Assembly: GCA_963556145.1 (NCBI GenBank)
Contig: OY744465.1
Location: forward strand, 3,968,001 to 4,032,000
Origin: Hygrocybe punicea
Lineage: Eukaryota; Basidiomycota; Agaricomycetes; Agaricales; Hygrophoraceae
Reading direction: 5' to 3'
DNA length: 64,000 bases
The position numbers were made by a program, and so were the translations under genes. Each line of letters opens with the position of its first letter. The stretch's first letter is position 1. The notes under the pieces were generated by a model that ran no database searches, was not told the origin of the DNA, and saw only the letters and a program-made list of their open reading frames with translations. Below, piece by piece: positions 1 through 10,289 of this stretch.

Positions 1-590
1 TGTTTATGGGATGTCCCACTTCAGTTCATAGGATATCCCTGCACAGTACCAGAGCCAGCAAACATGTATACAAAGAATCTTCTACTATCATGCTTATAAT
101 AACTCAGTGTCAGACATGGGCTATTCTACTGTCCTTTCACAAGATATCTCTACACTCTCCCAGTTCATTCTCTTGAATCTCAGAACATTCTGGAGACAAA
201 TCAACATGTTGCATTTTGATTGGCTAGCATCTAATATTTAGTTTGAATAGTAGATCATACAGTCAGTTCCATGAGCAGAATGTTCTTTAAGCAGCTTCTC
301 AATATTATGTCAAAGAATATTAATTGTTCTCTTCTAGTTCAATTCCTTTTCCTGGTCCATCATAATTAAATATGCTCTGTCATGAAGACTGAGTAGCTAT
401 ATGATTGCAATCTTGACAACCAACATCATCCACCTGAATTGGCTGTGGTCAACTGGAGTCTACAAGTCACATGCATGTAGCTATACAGCTATCATATGTT
501 GTATATGATGGCTACTAACATTCCATTGACTATTAACCACACTATCATTGTGGCCACAGCAAAAAAAATATTTCAAAAAAATATCCAAAA
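1..590. other. Non-coding, no gene recognised
   Basis: No supported gene. The stretch is AT-rich with scattered stops in all frames. The only coding-length frame is short and runs into the tandem repeat that follows. It may be older transposon debris, but no termini were found. Confidence 0.5.
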
Positions 591-594
591 ATTA

Positions 595-745
595 GTTTGG
601 GACATCCCAAATGACCCCCTGGCACCAGGGACGTCCCATGTCCCTGGGACATACCATTGTCCCAATGCTTTGGACCAGGGACAGCCCAGGGACAGCCCAG
701 GGACATCCCAGGATAGCCCAGGGACAGCCCAGAGACATGGATATT
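595..745. repeat. Short tandem repeat, CCAGGGACAGC-type units
   Basis: The stretch repeats imperfect units of about 10-11 bp built on CCAGGGACAGC and GGGACATCCC, in both direct and inverted order. The short open frames over it are a by-product of the repeat. Confidence 0.55.
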
Positions 746-887
746 AGCCCTGGGCCAGACCTGTTATTTCTCAACATGTAGAAGTAACATATGACCCATT
801 CAGTTACATCTACAAGTTTAGGAAATCGGGTGGCCTGAAGTGGACATGTCAATGTTGTTCATGAGGTACCTAGCACCAAGATGGATG

Positions 888-918
888 ATGGGAGCGTGGG
901 CTACACCCACGCTCCCAT
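888..918. repeat. Perfect hairpin, 13-bp arms
   Basis: The arm ATGGGAGCGTGGG (888-900) is followed by a 5-nt loop and its exact reverse complement (906-918). A related hairpin-like motif built on TGGGAG and CACCCAC lies near 47190, and GGTGGTGCACC-type palindromes occur near 14800, 38095 and 44775. All lie close to copies of the 52-bp palindrome, so this looks like a second motif of the same element group. Confidence 0.6.
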
Positions 919-953
919 TTCCACAGCTCATGGCTCATCCACAAATACGACCA

Positions 954-1006
954 CCTCACGAACACGCACGTCCGTGTCAATTGACATGTGCATGGCGTTC
1001 ATGAGG
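954..1006. repeat. 52-bp tripartite palindrome, copy 1 (53 bp)
   Basis: Outer arms CCTCACGA and TCATGAGG flank a core around TGTCAATTGACA, with 11- and 10-bp spacers. The arms differ from CCTCGCGA/TCGCGAGG only by CpG-type transitions. A partial half-site lies just upstream at about 843-866. Confidence 0.75.
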
Positions 1007-1265
1007 TGTCTGGTATGGAAACTGTGGGCACCTGCCGTCAACAGGTGTGGTTCAGTACCCATCACCGGGATGGTGGAGAGGTCCAGAGGGACCTCTCCGG
1101 GTGCTCACGCAGGACTCAAGTGGAAACGGTCGATGTCGAAGGGATGAGACTGTCTACTACATCAGGAAGCCTACTGACTAAGGTCAACCGTGGGAACTGG
1201 GCACATGACAGCCCAGGCACATCTACTACAATGGGGGTGGTTACCACAGGTATGGGCCTGTTTTA

Positions 1266-1318
1266 CCTCGCGCAAGCATGCCGCAATGTCAATTGACATT
1301 GGTGTGGTGAACGTGAGG
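1266..1318. repeat. 52-bp tripartite palindrome, copy 2 (53 bp)
   Basis: It starts with CCTCGCGC and ends with ACGTGAGG, with the core AATGTCAATTGACATT. It lies 260 bp from copy 1 and is followed by inverted ATCCAT repeats (1330-1416), which look like the subterminal repeats of a decayed element. Confidence 0.75.
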
Positions 1319-1324
1319 TAAATG

Positions 1325-1420
1325 CCCACCAATCCATCTGTATCCATGACAAAATCCATATCCATATCCATATCCATGGCTCAGGTATGGATATTGATGG
1401 ATACGGATATGGATAGCCTC
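1325..1420. repeat. Inverted TATCCA/TGGATA repeats
   Basis: A run of ATCCAT units is followed by its inverted form (GGATATGGAT). The same motif type recurs at about 47440-47540 next to another tripartite palindrome, suggesting two relatives of one element family. They are not telomeric repeats. Confidence 0.5.
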
Positions 1421-1579
1421 AGATGTATGCACAGATTAAGCCTATCTGTAACATGAATATCTGTATATTATAAAATGTAAAGTTGAAATTCGGCCTAGGA
1501 TGCCATGTTGTCTGATTCAGTTATACTGATTGCAAGGTCTTTCCTTCCTGTTAAAATACTGCAAAACATTTGCAATGAC

Positions 1580-1693
1580 CATCTGAACAGTTTGAACCTG
1601 AACTGAACCTATCTGAACCTGAACCAAAGGTTCAGTTCAAGGTTCAGATTTTTTTTGGCCTGAACCAAACCAAACTGAACCTTACCATCACTA
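1580..1693. mobile_element. Decayed end of the GGTTCGG hAT-like family
   Basis: Many CTGAACC/GGTTCAG repeats end in ACCTTACCATCACTA, a diverged version of the TIR of the elements at 37085-38515 and 44243-45524. The matching left end and TSD could not be found. Confidence 0.45.
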
Positions 1694-1744
1694 CTTGGAA
1701 GTGGCTTGGCAGGAGCCTGAGTTAGACACAGACTTTGGTTCAAT

Positions 1745-2215
1745 AAGGAAAGATGGACTTGGACAAATTATTTTCTGTGCTCTGTCTTGTATCTCATGAA
1801 ATATTGCATGGATTGACATGGTGATAGAGAGAAAGTTGTACTATTTTTGAATGGCTATCAGGCCCTTTAATTAAATTTGGAAAATATTCAGTGTGTAGTA
1901 AGTTGTGGATGAAATAAAATGTAAACTAGTACTTTTTGACACTCAAAATGATATTGTCAAATTATGGCATCAAATGAACTCCTATGAAGAAGATTGTAGG
2001 GAGAAACTTGTTTAGTTTTTCAAAGGCTAGAAGTACTTATACTATGTTTTTCTTTATTTTTCTCCTTTCAGTCGATATTACATCTGTATTATGTTTGTCT
2101 GGGTTCGATCTGAAATATGACAAGAATCATAAATATTGGCTAAAAGGAGAAAAATAAAGAAGAACATGGTATATGTACTTTAGCCTTTGAAAAATGAACA
2201 ACTTTCTCCCTGCTT
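1745..2215. mobile_element. Decayed relative of the 17168-18014 foldback
   Basis: Blocks such as GTATCTCATGAAATA, GAGAAAGTTGTACTATTT and GATATTGTCAAATTATGGCA occur in the same order as in the foldback at 17168-18014. The region folds on itself around 2090. Its termini are missing, so this is a truncated copy. Confidence 0.55.
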
Positions 2216-2284
2216 TGTAATAGCTCGAACAATTCAATAAAGGTGGAGAAGGAGAATAAGGTAGAGAGGAGAGTGAAAGGAGGA

Positions 2285-3005
2285 TTACAGCTATTTGCGG
2301 AACTTAGGGCGGAAATGCTTTTTTTTTTTTTTGAAAATGTCTAAAAACCACCATATCTTACTCAAAACATGTTCAATTGCTCTAATATTTGGAATTTGAA
2401 ATCCCACATAGAATCTCTAGGGGACTGTCTCTTCATAAATTTCAAATAGCTGCTTTAACTTTTTTCAAAAAAATAGAGTACTTTCTCTCTGTGACCAACC
2501 CTATTGGCCAACACAGACGGCTCTGGCTCTGAAAATATTATCTGCTATACCCATATACATCCTCTAGGGAACTGCCAATTCACTTTTCTGCTAATGTGTA
2601 CAGAACATTTATAATTAAATTACTTAGGAAACTATTAGATTGAGTAATAATTATAGTCCAGCCAAAGGTTTAATTATAAATGTTCTGTACACATTAGCAG
2701 AAAAGTGAATTGGCAGTTCCCTTGAGGATGTATATGGGTATAGCAGATAATATATTCAGAGCCAGAGCTGTCTGTGTTGGCCAATAGGGTTGGTCACAGA
2801 GAGAAAGTACTCTATTTTTTTGAAAAAAATTAAAACAGCTATTTGAAATTTCTAAAGAGACAGGCCTCTAGAGATTCTCTGTGGGATTTCAAATTCCAAA
2901 TATTAGAGCAATTGAACATGTTTTGAGTAAGATATGATGGTTTTTAGAAACTTTCAAACAAAAAAAAAAAAGCATTTCCGCCCTAAGTTCCACAAATAGC
3001 TGTAA
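2285..3005. mobile_element. Foldback (long-TIR) element, about 720 bp
   Basis: The two halves are nearly complete inverted copies, beginning TTACAGCTATTTGCGGAACT and ending in its inverse, with the centre near 2645. The right flank is TA; the left flank is GA, possibly a mutated TA. No coding capacity. The first bases match the end of the 17168-18014 foldback, so the two belong to one TTACAGCT-ended group. Confidence 0.75.
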
Positions 3006-3438
3006 TAGAGTTAATTATTTCTAGGATGTAATAAGAATGAGAAAATCTTATTTGATGATTTTCCAGGTTCAGGGGAAGTTTCTCAATCTAGCATTGGACA
3101 ATTTCCAAGCTGTCAGAAAATGCCAAAGAGGGAATCTTTGAGGATTGACGAATCCACCTATACAAAAACCATAACCAAAGATGTCAAGCATGTTAGAATC
3201 CTTCCAGATGCCATTAACACATTCCAGAAACCATGCTTTCATTAGAGAAGTCCAGCCACTACTGAGGGTCTCAAAGGTGAGTAAGGGTGCATCCACTGGG
3301 GGGACAGAAGCGTTGGTAGCAAGGTGATGTCAAAAAGCTGAAACAGGGTCCATAGAAATCAAAGTGATGTTGGCACCATCTGCTTGCATTGTCTTCATTC
3401 ATGGAATAGCCATGAGTGAAGCTGAAGTTTATTGTAGT
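3006..3438. other. Unrecognised, minus-strand coding-like stretch
   Basis: A minus-strand frame of 75 codons (3069-3296) has no motif that I recognise, and related-looking codons continue toward 3415 in another frame. It may be a fragment of a transposon gene; I cannot name it. Confidence 0.25.
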
Positions 3439-3446
3439 GCCATGTT

Positions 3447-3766
3447 TAGGGAAATGCAGGGATAAGGGTAAATGCTTTTCCGCAGGTATCCGTACTCTTA
3501 AGAGTACGAGTACGGATACAGATTCTCGTATCCGTGGGCTTCAAAATGAGCCGGAGATCATCCAAAACGGTCAAGAATTGACTGAGATAGAGACTAAACA
3601 TTGATTGGACTCTATCTCAGTCAATTCTTGACCGTTTTGGATGATCTCCGGCTCATTTTGATCGCGAATCCGTGGGTAAAATCCGTGGATATTGCATCCG
3701 TATCTGTGGGGAGTACGAGTACGGATACAGACAAATGTATCCTGGGATTACCCCTGCATTTCCCTA
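3447..3766. mobile_element. hAT-type MITE, family TAGGGAAATGCAGGG, copy 1
   Basis: Ends are TAGGGAAATGCAGGG and its inverse CCCTGCATTTCCCTA. The 320-bp body is largely self-complementary, including an inner AAGAGTAC palindrome. A perfect 8-bp TSD, gccatgtt, flanks it (3439-3446 and 3767-3774), the length typical of hAT elements. No ORF. This intact copy also gives the empty-site sequence for the LTR insertion in copy 2. Confidence 0.9.
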
Positions 3767-4038
3767 GCCATGTTTCTACTCCCAACACAGCTAATTACCG
3801 TTGTAGAGGGTTGACGTCCCTCTGAGTCCATATCATCGATAGGCAATGACACGGGTATACCTGCGGGTGTCCCGAGGCCGACCCAGACCCAGACCCACTC
3901 CAACCCATACCCAGACCTGCTCCAACCCGTACCCGTCCACCCACGGGTCTCTTTTCAGTAGGTAGATGGTGGGTAGTGGTGGGTCGGGTACGGGTATTGA
4001 CCCATGCAGGAAACCTGGTGGGTTCCAGCCCACATCTA

Positions 4039-4091
4039 CCTCACGTTGCTGACACGCACATCAATTGACGTGGCGGTGTGCAAACGTGAGG
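4039..4091. repeat. 52-bp tripartite palindrome, copy 3 (53 bp)
   Basis: It runs from CCTCACGT to ACGTGAGG with the core ACATCAATTGACGTGG. It lies about 200 bp inside the left terminus of the ACCCG-type hAT-like element. Confidence 0.75.
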
Positions 4092-4209
4092 AGTGGGGGG
4101 GCTGGGAACCACATGATGGGTGGTTCTCGTGGGCGAGAGTCTCTCACCCATTGTATCCATCTTCTTGTTCCCCACACCATCTCCAATTCTCCCCTTCCTC
4201 TCATCCTCC

Positions 4210-4287
4210 TTCATCATCTCGAACCTTGCATACGTGTCATCTCGAACCTTGCGTACACGTCGTCTCGAACCTTGCATACGCGTCAGC
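4210..4287. repeat. Tandem repeat, three units of about 24 bp
   Basis: Three consecutive units begin TCTCGAACCTTGC and differ mainly at CpG positions. They lie inside the hAT-like element. Confidence 0.7.
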
Positions 4288-4398
4288 CTGTGTTTCGATG
4301 CCGATGAGCCTTGGCATTCGCAGTTGCAGCATCTGGATGGCGGCGTCATGATTCTGGGCTGATGTGGGCACGTGTGGGCATGTAATTGGGGGGAACGG

Positions 4399-4962
4399 TG
4401 TAGAGGCTCCGGGCCGTCTGGACCCAAATCCTCTTCATATCCCACATCGTCCCCGTCCATTCCCATTCATGTATCGTCGATTCCGCCCGATTCCGGTCCG
4501 GATCCCCCTCCGGAATTGTTCATACTCAAGATGCAGTGTCTCTAACGACCTGGAATCACTACGTATATAGTCATATATCATGTATCTATGTTTTCCGTCT
4601 CCTAGTACATAGCATTCCTCCACTCCACTCCACTCCTATCAGTTACAGCCTTCGCTTGTAGTACATAGTTACTACAGCACAGGATCACTCCCAGTAGTAT
4701 AAAAGATGTACCATATCATATCACATCCCATCATATTACAGGTTATCGCTCCCCTTCAGTTCTATTTCTTAGTCCCCGCTTCGTATCGTCTCCATATTAG
4801 TCTTCGTACTCCACTCCCTTCACTTCCCCTCTGATCCGGAACCCCGGATTCGGGTTGGATTGACTAGACACTATAGAAACTAAATTCCTCTGATCACTTC
4901 TTAGCTGATCAACCCTTTCCGTAGATTCCTATTCCAGGTCTACAACAGAACTCGCCATCACA
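4399..4962 (+). repeat. 5' LTR of the family-1 element
   Basis: 564 bp, closely matching 6077-6661. The last 18 bp (ACAGAACTCGCCATCACA) belong to the LTR, because solo copies elsewhere also stop there and the TSD starts right after the copy at 6661. Confidence 0.85.
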
Positions 4963-5145
4963 ACTGAAGCCCACCGCGAGGAGTTTAGTTCTTTTGTCTT
5001 TTCATACCCTCCCCACCATCGGGTTGGACTTTCATGACGTTTCTCTTTTGTTCCTGACTCTAATCGCTCAGCCCCGCTTACGACTTCAACCCCTTCCTCG
5101 TACCTCCCCGACCTGACCCACTTCCCGATTTGGACATTCCCCAAT

Positions 5146-6081
5146 ATGACGCACAGATTGATGCCTCTCCGAGGTGATCGTTCAGCCCCGACGTTTCACA
5201 GTGACGAACACGACCTTCCCCGCTTCTTTGACGAAATTGACATGCTCGGCTCTGACTGTGGACTCACAGATGCTTTGAAGATTCGCTATACGCTCCGGTA
5301 CCTCAATAACGACGATTATGAACTTTGGTCTACCCTACCCGCCGCTTCAGCAAAAGACTTCATTGCTTTCCGACGTGCCATTTTCGCCTTCTATCCCAGT
5401 GCCATGGACAGTATTCGGTATATGATCGCGGATCTCGATCAATTGATTAGACGACAATCGGCTTATGGTATAGAGAACAAAGTGGACTTAGGACAATATT
5501 TCCGGGATTTCATACGCATTTCCGGTGTCTTGTTTGACAACGGCCGTCTATCGGATAAGCAACGGAACACATACTTCGCCAACGGATTCGACTCAGACCT
5601 TCATCTACATATTGAAGAATGCCTCCATTACCTTCGTCCCGACCATTACCACGACGATCCATACCCGCTCGACGTTTTCCACGATGCCACCTTATTCCTA
5701 CTTTCCGGTTGTCGCTCCATTCCGAAATCCCCTTCCCTTGCCATTACTATCTCTAGTCCCGATTCCGGTCCCAGTCCCCCACCCGTCATAGCTTTGTCAT
5801 CTCTGTTCCCGATTCCGACCTCGATCCCGCCCACCATCGTTCGTTCCATCGCCCACGTTCATTCCGGTCCTACATATACTCCGTCCCCTTTATCACATAT
5901 TCCGTCCCCACCCATTCAGGTGCCTGTCGAGACCATCATTTGTTTACAGGTATTGTCGTCCAATCCCGTGTCATCCCCGTCCGATCCCATTCCCGATTTA
6001 TCGATGCTGGTCACCAATTTATCCAATTCATTTCCTATTTCGACCAGGGATGGTCTCTATCTGAGTCCTGACCGGATGTAG
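5146..6081 (+). CDS. Gag-like polyprotein of the family-1 retroelement
   Basis: 311 codons. The N-terminal half resembles the gag of basidiomycete Ty3/gypsy elements: RGDRSAPTF near residue 9, then DLPRFFDEID and RYLNNDDYELWSTLP, a helical capsid-type domain to about residue 190. The C-terminal third is rich in Pro and Ser and has no CCHC zinc knuckle. The ATG at 5146 is the first good start; MPLRGDRSAPTF a few codons on could be the true start. The TAG stop lies inside the first bases of the 3' LTR. By inference it packages element RNA. No frameshift is seen, so this is the best-preserved retroelement gene in the window. Confidence 0.75.
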   Translation: MTHRLMPLRGDRSAPTFHSDEHDLPRFFDEIDMLGSDCGLTDALKIRYTLRYLNNDDYELWSTLPAASAKDFIAFRRAIFAFYPSAMDSIRYMIADLDQLIRRQSAYGIENKVDLGQYFRDFIRISGVLFDNGRLSDKQRNTYFANGFDSDLHLHIEECLHYLRPDHYHDDPYPLDVFHDATLFLLSGCRSIPKSPSLAITISSPDSGPSPPPVIALSSLFPIPTSIPPTIVRSIAHVHSGPTYTPSPLSHIPSPPIQVPVETIICLQVLSSNPVSSPSDPIPDLSMLVTNLSNSFPISTRDGLYLSPDRM

Positions 6082-6661
6082 AGGCTCCGGGCCATCTGGA
6101 CCCAAATCCTCTTCATATCCCACATCATCCCCATCCATTCCCATTCATGTATCGTCGATTCTGCCCGATTCCGGTCCTCTCCATCGATTCTGCTCCGGAT
6201 CCCCCTCCGGAATTGTTCATACTCAAGATGCAGTGTCTCTAACGACCCGGAATCCCTATGTATATATAGTCATATATCATGTATCTACGTTTCCCGTCTC
6301 CTAGTACATAGCATTCCTCCACTCCACTCCACTCCTATCAGTTACAGCCTTCGCTTGTAGTACATAGTTACTACAGCACAGGATCACTCCCAGTAGTATA
6401 AAAGATGTACCATATCATATCACATCCCATCATATTACAGGTTATCGCTCCCCTTCAGTTCTATTTCTTAGTCCTCGCTTCGTATCGTCTCCATATTAGT
6501 CTTCATACTCCACTCCCTTCACTTCCCCTCTGATCCGGAACCCCGGATTCGGGTTGGATTGACTAGACACTATAGAAACTAAATTCCTCTGATCACTTCT
6601 TAGCTGATCAACCCTTTCCGTAGATTCCTATTCCGGGTCTACAACAGAACTCGCCGTCACA
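6077..6661 (+). repeat. 3' LTR of the family-1 element
   Basis: 585 bp, TGTAGAGG to CGTCACA. Compared with the 5' copy it carries a small insertion near 6178 and scattered transitions. The acgg TSD follows at 6662-6665. Confidence 0.85.
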
Positions 6662-6665
6662 ACGG

Positions 6666-7200
6666 GGTCTGGGGCGTGTTTGGGCATGTTCTGTTGCATG
6701 GGCACGGGCTTTGGGGCTTGTGTGGGCATCAAATGGTCGGGTGTTGTGGGACTGCAGTCTGGGACGCATTTGAACGTGTTTTCTTGCACAGGCATGGGGC
6801 TTGGGGCTGGGGTGGGACTTGAGACACGTTCGGACGTGTTCGGACGCGTTGTGCAGCAGGGACAGTGTGTTTGGGGCTGATGCAGGCACGTGATGCGTCT
6901 CCTGTTGGGTTTTTGGCATGGGGGTTCGCATTTGGGCACTATTTGACGATGGGGTGTCATGGAACATGTTGGGACACGGTTTCGCGCGACGATGGGGCCA
7001 TTTGGGTCGTCGTGGAGATGCCGTTGGTGGGTGATGTTTGCATTGAGGCAGAGGCAGTGGGCACTTGAAAATGGAGGTGTTGGTAAGCCATTTGCGGCTG
7101 GGTTGTTGCATCCATTTGTGTTGATGCTGATATGCGGGTATGCCAAGACCCGCGGTCACAGGTACAGGTTTTGCCTGGGTCCAAAAAAGGTAACCCATAC
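6666..7200. other. Remainder of the hAT-like element, repetitive
   Basis: GC-rich, with recurring GGGGCTTG, GACGCATTTG and GGACGTGTT-like words and ACCCG/CGGGT words near 7140-7200. The minus-strand open frames (up to 196 codons) are rich in His, Pro and Thr and follow the repeat. I do not regard them as genes. Confidence 0.5.
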
Positions 7201-7204
7201 CCGT

Positions 7205-7997
7205 TGTAGAGGGTCCTCGACCCTCTGAGGCCGTAACATCGATATCTAGCGAATCCGCTCGAACCCGACGTCTCTAGCAATCTACGTTCGAACCCGACGC
7301 AACCCGACGCAACCCGGTGCATACCGACTAGCACGGCCGCTCACGTACCTGGTCGGTCTATCTCCTAAACTCGCGGAACTTCAAATATCAAAGATAGATC
7401 TCATCGGACTGGGATCCTGACATCGGACTTGCCTTATTCACGCCTAGCGTCTCCCTTATGGGGATATAGTAAAATATTTTGCATCTTTTACGGTTTTTAT
7501 ATCTTCCACCCATTTTCCCTGTCATCGTCGCCTCGCAACGCTCTTCCTACTTCCCCATTTTTATTCTCCTTTGTTTCCTCTCATCGGCCGAGGACTCTCG
7601 TCCGAATCTAGGTACAGAACTTTGTAGTATAAAAACGGTGCCCAAGCGCCGTCTCAAAATAAGAAACCAGTTACCCCATTTCCTCTCTCTGAGAATTAGT
7701 CTCTCAGTAAATTCCATCGCACACATTGCTCGTCGGATTCCTCGATGCCCTCCCCGTCGTTCTACCGCCTTTATCTCTACGTTTCTCATCACCCGACACC
7801 CGACCCGCCGTACCCGACATCGTCGGCTTCGTCGGCTTCGATCGGTCTCGATAGATTTCAGTAGTTTACTCGGCGGCTTCTTACTTTTTATATCCTATTA
7901 TCTTACTGAAGCTTGTTAGACTATTCCTAGTCACTTCTACGCTGACCCCACAGGCTTAGGATTATTATTCCGCAGCCACCCCGACCTCGCCTTTACA
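7205..7997 (+). repeat. Solo LTR, family 2, inside the hAT-like element
   Basis: It runs from TGTAGAGGG to GCCTTTACA, 793 bp. The TSD ccgt is identical at 7201-7204 and 7998-8001. Its sequence is more diverged than other family-2 copies and its CpG content is better preserved. Confidence 0.8.
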
Positions 7998-8918
7998 CCG
8001 TACCCAGCAGTACCCATACCCGCAACCCGTGCGAGTTACCTGTACCCATGTCATTGCCTAATTGTCGATATATCATGAATCCAGACGAACCCAACACATC
8101 CAAACGACTCCCATTCCAACCCAATGTAACCTGATGTGACATGACCTGATGTGACCCAATGTATGCTGCTTTGTCACAGCTCCTTTTGGACCAAATCTGG
8201 CAGCCTCAGAAGCCCCGGAGTTCCAATTATAGGAGATGGATCTCATCGGATGTGATTCCCGACTTCAGACTTGCCTTATATATGCATCCCCTCGTCCTTT
8301 CAGAGATATGTAGGACATTTTAGATCTTTTTCATGGATATTTGTTTTCCCCTCCATTTTCCTGTCTTCATTGCATCGCAACCCCCCTCTTTACATCCCCA
8401 TTCCAACTTCTCTTTGTAGTTTTCCATCAGCCGAAATAGACATGTCCAAAAGTAGATTACTCACTCATGTACTATAAAAATGGTCCCCGACGACTGTACA
8501 AAAAGAGATACCCTTAGTCCCCGTTTCCCTACAGTCAGAGTCATGTTTTAATCCCTTCAATTGCTTGTTCTCATAGACCCTTAGATTTTTATAGTTCACT
8601 TCGTCGTCTTTATCGTTGTTCCATTATTTGCTCATCATTCCTGACCCAACCTGACCTGACCCGCCATACCTGACATTGTTGGCATCGTTGGGTTCATTCA
8701 TTTTCAGTCTGTTCATCATCGGGTTCCTTCTTATTTCATCCATTTTCAGTCTAGATTATCGATATTTGTTTATTTTCTTAGTTTATATGGCAGCTTTACA
8801 TTCTATTCTTTTACCACTATTCCCGACACTGACTTATCCACCGTCACTTCTATGCTGACACCCCTATGTTAGGATCATTATATCTTCCAAAGCCACCCTG
8901 AACCTGTATCTACACCGT

Positions 8919-10260
8919 AATCATCATTGGCAGCATTGCCATCACTTTCCTTATCAGTTTCTACCTTGTTATGATCTATCTTTGGCATTGGCACCGAAAC
9001 TCTTCTGCCATTGATATGTCTGACTTTCACATCAACAATATTTCACCACGTAATTGACAATTGCCATTCCTGGATATATGGTTTCCACTTTCATATTCTG
9101 TGCCTACCATTATCCTCCCTGATCATCTGATGACATTCCTCACCTGCATGCATACTCTGAACAATCCTTGATCACAAGACATTTCACTGTTCCTTCCAAT
9201 CTGACCATCCCTGAAGTACACACCTTTATGCTTCAACCACAGACCATACAACTTCCCAATACAGTGAACCAACCCCTATTGTGTATTGTTCACACATCAT
9301 TGCTTCAATGCAGTACCTGACAACTTGTTCCCACAGCTTGTCACCTGTGCCATGACTCGAAACCTGGACCCACATTCATTTATCCTTTTTCATCTATAAC
9401 CTTGATACCTCCCACACTCATTTACAACAATACCCTTTCTTGGCCAAATACCAACATCAGGTGGACCTCATTGTTCCACACACAGGACAAGACATCACCC
9501 CTCAATATGTCATCAACACAGACATCATCATCCAGCACAGCATACATTGTTCGCATGTCTGACCTTGACTATTCCACCATCCTGGTTGGTTTTTCCCCAG
9601 CACATTCCTTTGTTTTCTTTCATACCGACCTTGCTGCTATATCCACGCTACCTCAAGACACTCTCTTCACCAATCCCACACTGGACGATACCTCTCTTCA
9701 ACCCAACTGTGCAATGCACTTGCCAGACTGTGCACTTGCCCATTACAGCAAGTGTAGACCACAAATTGGCAATTCTGCATATCACATGACCTGATGACAA
9801 ATCACCCAAGCCACCTGGACCTCTTCCACCCAGGCCCCCAGTTGGACCATGAGAACACCAACATGAGGACACCTCATGCCCGCCTCATAGTGAACACATA
9901 GTGTAGTTGGACTTGCTGTAGCTTCATAGTTGGATTTCCATTTACCTCCCCTCAAGACCAGTCACTATATCTACTGTTCTTGTAGTTGGTTGGGACTTTT
10001 TCTTCTTTTCTCTTCTTCACATTTAGTCTGGTTCTTGGGGAGACCCTCTTGTTTTGGGTAACCCCCATGGCTCGCAATGACTTTAGACCATGAACCCCCC
10101 CCACTTGTAGCAGTGTTGTCTAACAATGAAACTGCTGTTCTCTCCTCTGGAAACTGCCTCTCAGTTAAGTTGATTGTTGCCAGAGCCCACTGCAGAAGCG
10201 ATCTGTAACAGCTGCACTGGGAATGGACTACAACACGCATGCCCATGCAACATCATGTCA
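8919..10260. other. No gene recognised
   Basis: Pyrimidine-rich on the + strand. A + strand frame at 9402-9794 (130 codons) and adjoining shorter frames have Thr/Ser/Pro-rich coding-like composition but no motif that I recognise. It could be a decayed transposon gene. Confidence 0.35.
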
Positions 10261-10289
10261 ATGCCCAACTGAAGGGCTGAAATGACAGA

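Larger units (their letters stand above)
4399..6661 (+). mobile_element. Gag-only LTR retrotransposon, family 1
   Basis: Two direct LTRs (4399-4962 and 6077-6661) flank one gag ORF. The LTRs begin TGTAGAGG and end CRTCACA. The 4-bp TSD acgg flanks the element (4395-4398 and 6662-6665). There is no protease, reverse transcriptase, RNase H or integrase, so the 2.26-kb element must depend on enzymes from elsewhere. The gag suggests a Ty3/gypsy origin. Family-1 solo LTRs lie at 21072, 24062 and 32158. Confidence 0.85.
3840..8060. mobile_element. hAT-like non-autonomous element, ACCCG family
   Basis: Termini are TAGGCAATGACACGGGTA and its inverse (ACCCATGTCATTGCCTA). The flanking octamers atcatcga (3832-3839) and attgtcga (8061-8068) both derive from atcgtcga by CpG decay, giving an 8-bp TSD inside the family-2 solo LTR. 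After removing the nested LTR element (4399-6661) and solo LTR (7205-7997), about 1.2 kb of its own sequence remains. That remainder has ACCCG/CGGGT subterminal repeats, one 52-bp palindrome and no transposase. Confidence 0.8.
3802..8914 (+). repeat. Solo LTR, family 2 (split by a hAT-like insertion)
   Basis: It begins TGTAGAGGG at 3802, is interrupted at 3840, resumes at 8061 and ends CTGTATCTACA at 8914. The 4-bp TSD ccgt is identical on both sides (3798-3801 and 8915-8918). Without the insertion the LTR is about 0.9 kb, matching the other family-2 copies. No internal retrotransposon region is attached, so it is a solo LTR left by LTR-LTR recombination. Confidence 0.85.

Noticed and set aside
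1330..1420. Telomere-like GGATATGGAT repeats
   Set aside because: Present in both orientations, short, and not a fungal TTAGGG-type unit; they are subterminal repeats of a transposon.
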